Made by a program: the position numbers and the translations under genes
Shown: one piece after another, positions 1 through 12,000 of the stretch
Layout: the number at the start of each line of letters is the position of its first letter
How positions within the stretch are numbered: the stretch's first letter is position 1
Assembly: GCF_029868625.1 (NCBI RefSeq)
Contig: NZ_JARWOJ010000272.1
Location: 1-32,509, forward strand
DNA length: 32,509 nt
DNA from: Nocardia neocaledoniensis
GTDB taxonomy: Bacteria; Actinomycetota; Actinomycetes; Mycobacteriales; Mycobacteriaceae
Direction: 5' to 3'
The notes under the pieces: model-generated
Seen by the model: the letters and a program-made list of their open reading frames with translations, nothing else
What the model was told of the DNA's origin: nothing
Databases searched by the model: none

Positions 1-50
1 CCCACCGCACCCCCGGCCCCCCCCCCCCGCCCCCCCCCCCCCGCGCCGAC
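1..50. other. C-homopolymer-rich window edge
   Basis: Positions 17-28 and 30-42 are runs of 12 and 13 C separated by one G. The giant reading frame stays open through them as proline codons, so they could be real. However, homopolymer runs exactly at the edge, with G/C-only sequence at the other end too, look more like low-quality contig ends. The first ~15 codons of the giant protein should not be trusted. Confidence 0.5.
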
Positions 51-3000
51 CAGGCCGACGCCGCGCTCGACGACTCGCTGCGCGAACTCGACGCCGTCGA
101 CGCCGATCTGGCCGCGCTGGAGTCCTACCTGCGCGCCCAGCGCGAATTCGAGGCCACGCAGGCGGCGATCGCCGCGAGGTTCGAGGAGCTGGCGGCCAGG
201 GACGCCGAGGCCGCCGCACGGCGTGGCGACGAGTCCGAGGCCGACTTCGCGATGCGGGCGGCGGACCTGGCCGCGCTCGAGTCCTTCCTCGCCGCGCAGC
301 AGAAGTTCGACGCGCTGCGCGCGGAGCTGGCCGAGGCCACGCAGGTGCGGGTCGAGGACCTCGACGCCGAGGCACTGGCCGACGCGCGGGCACTCGCGTC
401 GTACCTGCGGGCCCAGCAGGAATTCGACGCCGCCCGTGCGGAGATGGCGGCGCGGTTCGCGGCCGCGGTCGAGCGCCGGAGCGGGGAACAGCCTGTCAGC
501 GGGGATGATTCGGTCGACGACGGTTCGCGGCACGAAACGCCTGCCGAGGGAACCTCCCGCGATGAGGACAGCGATGGCGATCCGGCAACGCCAGGGTCCG
601 AGCGCGACGGCTCACGCGATGACGACGACTCGGGCGAACCGCCCGCGGCGAGCACCGCTCCCGGCGGCCCGCCGTCCAAGCCGCCGTCACGGCCGCCGAC
701 GGCGCACAGCCCGGAACCGGAAGAGCCGTCGAAGAATTCGTCGCCACTCGACTTCGGGATGCCGAAGCCGCCGGCCGAGCTGGCCGTGCCCGGCGACGCC
801 GCGCTGGGTCAGCCGGTCGGCGACGGTGCTCAATCCGACACCGGTGCCACACCCGAACGTGCCTACCAACGCCGGGACTTCCTCAACGACGTCCACCAGT
901 TCCTCCAGGAACTGAGCGACCTGCCGCCGTCGGCCCACGCGGATACGCCGCCGTTGACTCCGGAGCAGGCCGAGCAGGTGCGCAGGCTGGCCGAGGCGAT
1001 GGGCCTCGGTGAGGCGCTGACCGGTCAGCGTGATCCGCTCGGCGCGCTGGCCGAGATCGCCGATATGGCGCGGGCGCGTGGATTCCTGGACAGCGCACTG
1101 GATCCCGATGCCGAGCTCGGCGAGCCGATGCGGTATCCCGACGACTACGAGCCGCTCGACCTGGACGAACTGCAGGACGGCCTCGACCACTGGCGCGTCG
1201 AGGGCGACCCCGAAGTGCGGTCCGAGATCGCCGAGGACCTGCGTCGGGCCGGGCTCGACGACGACGCGCGCCCGGCGCTCGGCACAGATCCGGAGCCGAA
1301 TCCGCAGGCCACGCCGTTGCAGCCGTCCGCGATCCTGCCGCCGGAAGACGGTGCGCGCCAACCCGGCAGCCCACGGATCGAGCCCGCGCAGCAGGCGATG
1401 GATCGCCTGGCCGCCAGGTTCGGCGTGGATCTCACCGATCCGGGTGCCCTCGATGCCGCGCGGTATCGCCAGTTGCTGCGGGCGGGTGCGGTCGAGGCGT
1501 TCGCCGCCGCGGTGCGGCATGCCGAGGCCGCCACCGATCCCCAGCAGCGTGCGGTGCGGGAGGCTGTCGCGCGGCGGTGGGCCGCTCGATTGGGCCTGCC
1601 CGCCGATCCCGGTCTCACCCGCGCGGCCGACGACATCAACCGGCTGCGGGCCGCGGTGACGCGCGATGCCGGGGATATGGCGCATCTGTATCAGATGGTG
1701 CGCAACGAGCCCGACGACCGCATGATGTCGCTGGATGTCGACGGCGAGAGGGTACTGGTGCGGCTCGTGGCCGACGGGCCCGACTCGTGGCATCTCGAAC
1801 CGGTCGCGCATCGCGAGCCGAAGCCGTTCACGACGACCGCCGAGAAAGCGGTCGAGGTGCCGCCGAAGAAGAACTGGCTGCGCAGGCTCTGGGACCGGGT
1901 CGTCAACCGGGGCTACTACGGCGAGAACCCGAAGTACCCGTCGGGTTCCAGCATCGATGGCGCCGGTCAGTCGATGCTCGGCCACAGCGCCGGGCTGCCG
2001 CTGACCACGGTCAAGGACTCCACCCCGAACGCGCCCGGCGGCGAGTACGACCAGCTGCAGATCAAGTTCAACCCGGCACGCATCCTCAAAGAGGGTGTGC
2101 TCATGTGGCAGAACCGTGAGCTGGTGCCGATCCTGCGGCACCTGTCCTCGCGGATCGCCGACCAGGCGGGCGAGTTCCTGCCGCTGCGCAATCTCGACGG
2201 CACCGAGTACAAGCCGTGGATCTCCGACGCCGATCCGGAACTGCGTCGCCAGATCGAACAGGACCTGCGCGACGCCGGGCTCGAGCATCTCCTCGAGCCG
2301 GAGAGCCTGACCCCGCAGGAGCTGGCCGCGCGGGAGCCGAAGGAACTGCCGGAGTCCGCCGACCCGGTGCGGATTTCGAGTGAGGGCGAGGAAGTACCCG
2401 CCGTCACCGAGCCGCTGCCGCCGTGGCTGCGTGAGGTGGTCGACGCCGTCAACGGGCGGATCTCCGACGCCACCGTGCTCGAGGCGCTCGCGCACGAACT
2501 CGGGGTGCGGATCACCGATTTCAGCGAGGAAGGACTGCGCAAGGCGCTCGCCGAGGCCGAATACCGGCTGCTGCGCCGCGACGGCGTGATCCAGGCGCTC
2601 GAAGCGGCCGCGCGATTCTTCAACGCCGAGAACGCCGAGATCCCCTTCCGGCCCGCCAACTTCCACAGCAAGGACCCGCTGGGCGCCTACCTCAAGGAAG
2701 TCGTCGCGGCCAGGGGCGACGAGTTCGCCTTCGACATGCTGAACTCGCGCGGGGTGAACAACGGCGGCGAGCTGCCCAGCCTCTGGGCCGATCTCGCCGA
2801 CGACGGCAACGATCCCACCGTGCTCGCCGAGGACGCGCGCAAGATCTTCGACGACGCGCTGCGGCGCGCCGGGCTGCGCGACGAGCGGTCGACCTGGGCG
2901 CATCTGGCCGGCGCCGATCTCGAGGCGCTGGTCCGAAACCTCGACGCCGAGATCGCCGCGCTGCGTGGTCAACTCGACGACAACATCGGCAAGTTCGGCG

Positions 3001-6000
3001 AATTCACCCGGCGGGTGGCCGATTTCGACGACAGTGACACCGGCGACCGGCTCGTGCTCGACGCCGACAACGGCAGGATCGCGATCGTCGACACCGGCGC
3101 CGGCCATGAGGCCGCGCTGGCCCGCGCGCTGGCCGAGGCCGACGCGGACTTCATCGACCGGCTCAACCGCGGCGAGATCGACATCGAGATCCGGGTGGTC
3201 GGCATCGACGCGGACGGCCGCGTGCACCTGCTCGAGGTCGACGCGCCGGAAATCCGGCACCTGCGCACCGAGGTCGACGGCCGCACCGTGGACGCGACGA
3301 CGGTGCGCGAGGGGAACGGGCCGTGGCGGCTCGTCGAGCTGCCGTCCCGGGTACCCGAAACCGGCACCGACCTGTCTGTCGTCCCGGAGGACGCGAATCA
3401 GCTTGTCCGCGAACCTCGTTCGCTGGCCGAGGTCAGGGCCGACATCGCCGAGGTGGCCGGTCGGCTCGGCATCGACGATCCGTCGAATCTGTCCGCCGAG
3501 CAGCTCGACCGGTTGCTCGCCGAGCAGGAGCGCGCCAATCAGGTGCGGGCCCGGCAGGTCGAGGGCCTGGTCGACTACGCGCGCAGTGCCGACGCGATCG
3601 ACAACTTCAACGCGCTGCACAACGTGCGCAGCGCGCTGGCGCTGCGGTTCGGTGTCACCCCGGAGGCGCTGAGCCCGGAGGTGATTGCCGCCGGACTGGC
3701 CGATCCCGCCACGCGGGTGGAACTGCATCGTCAGCGATCGGCGAACCTCACCGAGTACGCGAAACTGCTGCGTGCGCTGGATCCCGCCGCCGTCGACGCC
3801 GCGCTCGACGCACTCGCCCCGCACCTCGGGCTGCCCCGTGGCGGACTGTCGCTGGACGCGTCGGCGTTGGCCGAGGCGGTGTCGAACCGGGCCGCACGCG
3901 GCGCGCTCGACGACCTCAGCGGCCCGCTCGCCGACTATGTGCGCGCGCTCGCCGAGATCGATCCGTACGCCGAGAACTTGGTCTACAACCCCGAGGCCGA
4001 CCCGCGTGCGCGGGGCGAGGACCCGCCGGTGCACCCCGGCGACGCCCTGGACTTCCTGCGCGAGGTGGGCGCCGACAACCTCACCGACCGATCGCCATTG
4101 CCGCCCGCGCCCGAGGACGCCGTCCCAGGCCCGAGTCGTGACCACGCGCGCCTGCTCGGCGTCGACCTGACCGATGCCGACGACCGGCGCGTCGCCCAGG
4201 TCTACGAGTGGTTCCGCGACGGCCGCATCGACAAGCACGAACGACTCACCCTCGAACAGCTCGCCCAGGTCCACGCGGAGATCCGCGACGAGATCCGGCA
4301 GCGCGCCGCCGATATCGCCCGGCTGCGGGAGCTGCTCAACGAGCCGTTCGTCACCGACCCGGAGCTCGGCGGGGCGGACACGCCCGCCCTGGACCGTGGA
4401 CCGACCGACGGGCCTGACCCCGACGGGCCACCGGCTCGTCCCACCGCAGGTCCGCCGCCGACCGGGCCGGGAGCGCCGGTGCGCCCCGGGCTGCCTGCCG
4501 GCCCAGAGGCCGACGGCGACAACGGAACTCCGCCTGTCGACAATTCACAAGATCGTCCTTCCGTCGAGCACACCGATCCCCCCGAATCCGGCGATCCTGC
4601 TGCCGAGCAGGTCGCGGCGAACCACGAGCAGCGCCCGGAACCACATACATCGCATCGCGCCGTGGCCGTGCCCGACGCTGCGGCGCACGTGGCCGTCAAC
4701 GCCCGGATACGAGAGCTGTTCGCCGCCGATGCGGTGCGGGCGGTCGCTGAACTCGGCGTCGAGGACCCGGCCAGGTTCACGACATCGAGCCTGGAGGACA
4801 TCACCTCGTCGATCCGCGGAAGCCGGACGGACCAGCTGAGGGACTTGGAAGCGCGCCGTATCACAGGGCGGGTCGAGGAGGCCTCGCGTGCCCGGCTCGC
4901 CGAGGCCAAAGAGGCCTCGCGGCTCGTGCGTCGACTGGGCTGGGTCGAGGATCGGTTGCGGTGGGCACGTGAGGCGGCCGATGGTGGCGAAGGGCTGCGG
5001 CCACGGGCGCACCGGTGGTCGCGCGGGAGCACACTCGACATCACCCCGGCCTCCGATGCGGACGCCGATGTGCTCGCGGTGTCGGCCGAGCGGGCGGCGG
5101 CCTATGACGAGCTCGCCGCGGGCGCCCGGCAGATGGGCGTCGACCCCGCGGGGCGCAGCCTCACCCAGCTCGCCGATCGAATGCGCGAGCTCGGAGTCGG
5201 CGGCCGTGAGATCGAGGCCGCGTTCGAGCGGGCGATCCGTTCCGGTATCGATCCTGACGACACGATGGCGCGGGAGAGCGCCGAGAACCTCGCGGTGCGT
5301 GGAGTGCTCGGCGCGCTCGGCGCCGAGCACACGAGCGACGGGCTCGGTCTGGTGCCTTCGCTCGCGGACGGGCTTGTGGTAGTCGGCCGGTTCGCCGATC
5401 CGAATCTCGCGGCTCCGACAGCGGCCGACGCCGCACAGAGATTCGATACGCGGGTCCGCTATCTGCACGTCGAAGTCGATCAGGCCGGTGTGCGGGTACA
5501 CGAGCTGCTGGCGTCGAGCACCGCGCTCGCCACCGTGCGCCGATCGCCGGCCGGACAGTGGCCGACGGAGTCGCTGCGACTTCGGTTGCTGCGCCAAGCA
5601 TTCGACCTGGTCGGTGCCGTGCCTGGGGACGGCGGCCACTGGCCCCCGTCCCAGCGCGATCTGGGGGAGTGGAGTCGACGCGATGCCCGCGAGATCGCGC
5701 GCGTCCTGGGTGAGCGTCACGGCGTCATCACGCGCGGGCTCGATGCGACCGGTGTCGACCCGGACGCGGTGCGTGACGCGGTTCGCGCCTTCGACCGGCT
5801 GAAGACGAAATACCCGTGGGTGCACGTCACGGCGGTGACCGTGAAAAATCTCGATGTGGACGAGCGGGAGGCTCAATTCTCACATCGTCCACCTTTCCTG
5901 CCCGGCGGCAAGGCGAAGGCCGTCATCGGCCTGACCATGGACTTCCTGCGCGAGTTCACGGCCGAGACGCCGACCCGCTTCCACCCACCCTCGATCGGTT

Positions 6001-9000
6001 ACTCATCCGCCTACACCGCGATGACCCACGAATTCGGGCATGCCATGGACTACACGGGCCTGCTCACCGATGAAGACGTGATGGACGCACTGGTGAGTGG
6101 GTATTCCGCACAGCGCGGGGAGTTCGTGCAGGCCGACTTCGACGATTGGCTGAGTGCGCTGAGCGGCTACAGCTTCGAGGACTCCGGTGCCGGGCCGTTG
6201 AATCCCACGGAGGCGCTGGCCGAGGCTTTCGCCGATGTCGAGCTCAACGGTGTCGAGGCGACGGAACCGGCAAAGGTTCTGCACGCGTTGCTCACCAGCC
6301 GCGGCGAGCAGCGCGCTGCCGAGGAGTCCCACGCGTTGCCGCCGGCGGCCGACTACGGCGACGCGGTGGCCCGGCGTGACCGCTTCGCGGCGCGGATCCA
6401 GGAACTGACCAACGGTCTGACGGAGTGGGTCTCGCCGGATCGGCTGGCGCCGACGGCGATCCGCGACACTGTCGCCCACCTCGCCCATGTGGTGCGCGCG
6501 CCGGAGGAAATGGGAATCGTCACCTCGCTGGGCAGGATGGCCGAGCTGTACGTCTTGGCCGCCGCCGAGGTCGACGCCATGGCGGTGGACATGGTCGTGG
6601 GTGGCGACGGTGCCGTGGGCGACCTCGCCGACGGCCCGGTGGCGCACGATGGCTCATCCGCGGACCCGGCCGCTCGGCGCGCGGAGCTCGACCGACTGCG
6701 GATCGAGGCGGTCGAGGCACTGGGTGAGCACGATGCCGCCATGGGGCGTGGCGACGAACTCGTCGCGGATGCCGCGCGTGATCGCGCCGATCGGATCGCC
6801 GACAGCTTCGCGGACGCCGCAGAAGCGGACGCCTTGCTGACCGCGGGTACCAGAATGATCGCGACGAAGATCGCGGTCGGCGAGGATCCGCCGACGCTCT
6901 TCATCGTGGGCTGGGCAGAGGGTGATGCCGAGCGGGCCTTGCGCACGGAGATCGCGCTCGAAAACGCCGAGGTACTCGCGGCGCTGCGGTCGCCCGGAGC
7001 GAACTGTGTCGAGCTGCGAATGGGTTTCGACGCCGACGGGCCCACCATCGAGCGGCTGCCGATGCGGACAGACACCGACGCCTCGGCGATCGGTGAGGAT
7101 CCGCAGGCCTCGCTGCCCGGTGACGGCGATGATGTCGAAGGATCGCCCGGTGACGGGGACGCGGGCGATCCGCCCGTCCCTGATACCGCACCCGGCGGCC
7201 CGCCCTCGAAGCCGCCCGCGCACCCGCCGACCGCGCTCAGCCCGGAACCCGAAGAGCCGTCGAAGAGTTCGTCGCCGCTCGACAGCGGGCTGCCGAAGCC
7301 ACCCGCGGAACTGGCCGTGCCCGGCGACGCCGACCTGATTCCGCCGGACAGCGATACGCCTGCCGAGCCGACCCGCGCCCAGCAGCGCAGCGACCTCATC
7401 GACGACGTGCGCCGATTCCTGCAGGATCTCAGCGACCTGCCGCCGTCGGCCCACGCCGACGTGCCACCGCTGACGCCCGAGCAGGCCGAGCAGGTGCGCA
7501 GGCTGGCCGAGGCGATGGGTCTCGGTGAGGCGCTGACCGGTCAGCGTGATCCGCTCGGCGCGCTGGCCGAGATCGCCGATATGGCGCGGGCGCGTGGATT
7601 CCTGGACAGCGCACTGGATTCCGGCGCCGAGCTCGGCGAGCCGATGCGTTATCCGGCCGATTACTCGGCCCTCGACCTCGATCAGCTGCAGGACGGCCAG
7701 GAGCAGTGGCGGGTCGAGGGTGATCCCGAGGTCCGCGCCGGGATCGCCGAGGATCTGCGCCGCGCCGGACTCGAAGAAGGCTCCCGCCAGGCACTCGGTG
7801 CCGAGCCCGAGCCGGACCCTGCGGCGAAGCCGCTCGACCCCACCGCGATCCTGCCGCCGGGCGACGGTACCCAGCTGCCGGGCGGGCCACGGATGGAATC
7901 CGCCCAGCAGGCGCTGGACCGGCTGGCGGCCCGCTTCGGAATCGACCTCGCCGATCCGGGTTCGCTCGATGCCGCCAGGTATCGGCAGTTGTTGCGGGCC
8001 GGTGCGGTGGAGGCGTTCGCCTCCGCGGTCCGGCATGCCGAGGCCGCGACCGATCCGGGGCAGCGGACCGTGCGCGAGGCGGTCGCCCGCCGCTGGGCGG
8101 CTCGGCTCGGGCTGCCCGCCGATCCCGGCCTGGTCCGTGCCGCCGACGACATCGCCCGGCTGCGCGCCGGAGTGACGCGCGATGCCACCGACCTCGCCCA
8201 CCTGGACCGGCTGGCCCGCACCGAGCTCGACGACCAGATGCTGTCGCTCGAGGTCGACGGTGACCCGACGCTGGTGCGACGGGTCGAGGACGGGCCGGAC
8301 GCCTGGCACCTGGAACCCGTCCCGCATCCGGAGCCGACGCCGCGCGCGCCGAGCACCGACAAGGCGGTCGAGGTGGCGCCGAAGCGGAACTGGCTGCGCA
8401 GGCTGTGGGACCGGATCGTCAACCGTGGCTTCCACGGCGAGAACCCGAAGTACCCGTCCGGCAACAGCATCGACGCGGCCGGTCAGTCGATGCTCGGCCA
8501 CGGTGCCGGGCTGCCGCTGACCGCGGTCAAGGACGCGACACCCAACGCCCCCGGTGGCGAGTACGACCAGCTGCAGATCAAGTTCAACCCGGCGCGCATC
8601 CTTCTGGTGAGCATGGAGATGTGGCGCAAGCGCGAGCTTGTGCCGATCTTGCGGCACCTGTCGTCGCGGATCGCCGACCAGGCCGGTGAGTTCCTGCCGC
8701 TGCGGAACCTCGACGGCAGCGAGTACAAGCCGTGGATCTCCGACGCCGATCCGGAGCTGCGCCGCCAGATCGAGCAGGAGCTGCGCGACGCCGGACTGAC
8801 GCACCTGCTCGAACCGGAAAGCTTGACACCGGAGGAACTGTCGGCTCGCCAGGCCGAAGCGCTCCCGAAATCCGAGCAACCGCAACAGCTCACCGATCAG
8901 CCGGAACAATCGCCCGAAGTCGCCGAGAAGCTGCCCCCGTGGCTGCGGGACGTGGTCGACGCGGTGAACCAGCGCATCGCCGACGCCACCGTGCTCGATG

Positions 9001-12000
9001 CGCTCGGCCGCGAATTGGGCGTGCGGATCACCGATTTCAGCGAGGAGGGTCTGCGCAAGGCGCTGGCCGAGGCCGAGTACCGGCTGCTGCGCCGTGACGG
9101 CGTGATCCAGGCACTCGAGGCGGCCGCGCGGTTCTTCAACGCCGAGCATGCCGACATCCCGTTCCGGCCCGCCAATTTCTTCAGCAAAGACCCGCTCGGT
9201 GCCTATCTGAAGGAAGTCGTCGCGACCAGAGGCGACCAGTTCAGCTTCGACATGCTGAACTGGCGCGGGGTGAACAACGGCGGCCAATGGGTCGACATCT
9301 GGCCGGACCTGAGCGACGACGGCGGCTCGGACACCGTCCACGCCGAGGACGCGCGCAAGATCTTCGACGACGCCCTGCGCCGCGCCGGGTTGCGTGACGA
9401 GCGGTCCACCTGGGCGCATCTGGCCGCCGCCGATCTGGAGGCGCTGGTCCAGAACCTCGACGCCGAGATCGCCCGGCTGCGTGGTCAATTGGACGAAAAT
9501 GTCGGCCGGTTGAGTGAATTCACCTGGCGGGTGGCGGATTTCGACGACCTCGATACGGGTGACCGGGTGGTGGTCGACACCGAGAACGGCAGGATCGCGA
9601 TCGTCGACACCGGTGCCGGACCCGAGGCCGCATTGGCCCGCGCGCTCGCCGAGGCCGATGCGGACTTCATCGGCCGGCTCAACCGGGGCGAGATCGATAT
9701 CCAGATCAGGATCGTCGGCGTCGATGACCAGGGGCGTGTGCGTGTCAGCGAGGTCGACGCGCCCGAGGTGCGGCACCTGCGCGGCGAACTCGACGGCCGC
9801 ACCGTCGACGCGACCATGGTGCGTGAGGGCACCGGCCCGTGGCGGATGATCGAGACGCCGCCCCGCCACGTCGAGCCGGACACGAACCTGCCCGCCGTCG
9901 CCGACGACGCGCCCCCGCCGGTACGGGAACCGCGTTCGCAGGCCGAGGTGCGCACGGATATCGCCGAGGTGGCGGGCCGACTCGGCATCGATGATCCGTC
10001 GAACCTGTCGCGCGAGCAGCTCACCGACCTGCTGACCGAGCTCGACCGGGCCAACCATGTGCGGGCCAGGCAGCTCGAGGCGGACCTCGACTACGCGCTC
10101 AGCGTCGACGCGATCGACACCTTCAACGCCCTGCACAACGCGCGCAGCGCGCTCGCCCTGCGCTTCGGTGTCGACCCGGCCGACCTCAGCCCCGACCTCG
10201 TGGCTGACCGGCTCGCCGACCCGCGCAGCCCGAGCGAACTGCACGGGCAGCGCGCCGCGGACCTCGTCGAGTACGCGGCACTGCTCCGTGAACTGAATCC
10301 GGCCGCCGTCGACTCCGCCACGGAAGCACTGGCACCGCACCTGAACCTGCCGCGCGGTGGGCTCCCGCTGGACGCGGCGGCCATGGCCGAAGCGCTGTCG
10401 AACCGGGCGGCGCGCGGCAACCGCGACGATCTCACCGGTCCACTCGCCGACTACATCCGGGCACTGGCCGAGATCGATCCCTACGCCGACGATCTGGTCT
10501 ACAACCCGGACACCGATCCCCGTGCGGTGGGCGATGATCCGCCGGTCCACGATCGCGATGCCCTCGACTTCCTGCGCGAAGTCGGCGCGGACGACCTCAC
10601 CGAACGGTCGCCGCTGCCGCCTGCGCCCGACGGCGCCGTTCCCGGTCCGAGCCGCGACCACGCCAGGCTGCTCGGCGCCGACATCACCGACGCCGACGAC
10701 CAGAAGGTCGCGAAGGTCTACGACTGGTTCCGCGACGGACGCATCGACAAGCACGAGCGCCTCACCATGGACGCGCTCGCCGAGGTGCACCAGCAGATCC
10801 GCGACGAGATCCGGCAGCGAGCCGCCGACATCGCCCGGTTGCGCGAGCTGCTCAACGAGCCGTTCGCGACCGATCTCGAGCTCGGTGCCACCGAGACACC
10901 CGCGCTCGGTGAGGGTTCTCCCGACAGTGCGCCGGATCCCGACGGTTCGCCGCGCCCCGGTCTGCCCACGCCGCCCCCGGCTGTCCCGGGCGCGCCGGTG
11001 CGCCCCGGCCTGCCCGCCGGACCCGAGCTGGACGGTAACGAGACTCCGCCCGTGGGCAATTCCGACTCGAACGAGCCGCCCGCAGCCGGCCAGGATCCGG
11101 CCGCACCGCTGCTGCTGGATCCGGTCACCGATCCGGGTGACGCGGGGATCCCGGAGGGGCGCCGCCCCGCCGCCGAGCTCGAGAGCACCGGATCGCCCGA
11201 ATCCGAGGCGGGGGACTCGCGCCCCCGTACTCCCACTGATCCGGATGCCGTTGTCGGCGAAGCGGATCGGAGCAAGCCCGGTCATCCGGTGAACGGCGAG
11301 GACAGCGCAGCGGGCGAGGATTCGCCGCAGCGGTCTTCCGGCGACCCGGATGCCGGTGCCGAGGCGGAAGCGAGTGGATCCGGTCGATCGCGCGATGATG
11401 CGGATGTCGTTGTGACGGGGGATCCGTCAGTGCCACCGGTGGTTCGTCCGGTGACCGATCCCGGTGATCCCGGGATCGAGGCGGGGCGTCCTCCTGCGGC
11501 CGAGGTCGATCGTGACGGCTCGGAGTACGGGGACGGATCGCGGCGCCGTCCTGCCGGCGACTCGGATCCGGCTGTCGATCCGAGCGAGGCCGACTCGGAT
11601 GCGGATCCGGGTGAGGGCGGCTCGGATCCGGACAAGGGATTCGATCCGGACGGAGAGGGCGTTCCGCCGCGTTCTTCGGACGGCGATCGGCCCGGTGGGC
11701 GTCGGCATCTGCCGGGGTCGGCGTTGCGGTCGCACATTCCGCATCCGCCCCACGAGTACGAGGTGGAACTCGATGTGCCCGTCTTCGACGAAGTCGAATG
11801 GCCGGTGCCGCCACTGGATTTGACGCCTGAGCCCGAGGAACCCGAACCTCCCCGCCCGCCGGTCCCGCCGGTCCCGCCGGTCCCGCCGGTCCCGCCGGTC
11901 CCGCCGGTCCCGCCAAAGGTTCCCGAGCCTCCGCAGCCGCCGGTGCCTCCGCAGCCTCCTGTGCCTCCGCAGTTGCCGGAGTTGCCGGTTCCGCCGGTGC

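Noticed and set aside
252..254. ATG at 252 as the start of the giant gene
   Set aside because: The same frame continues upstream with a homologous copy of the LAALES helical unit at 105, so the true start lies before the window.
687..4274. Antisense open frame of 1195 codons across module copy A
   Set aside because: It mirrors the strongly biased third-position GC of the sense gene; it has no ribosome site or recognisable domain, and the same effect recurs at 6654-11285.
6654..11285. Antisense open frame of 1543 codons across copy B
   Set aside because: Shadow of the sense frame: Arg/Gly/Val-rich without motifs, and opposite a frame with clear protein conservation between the two module copies.
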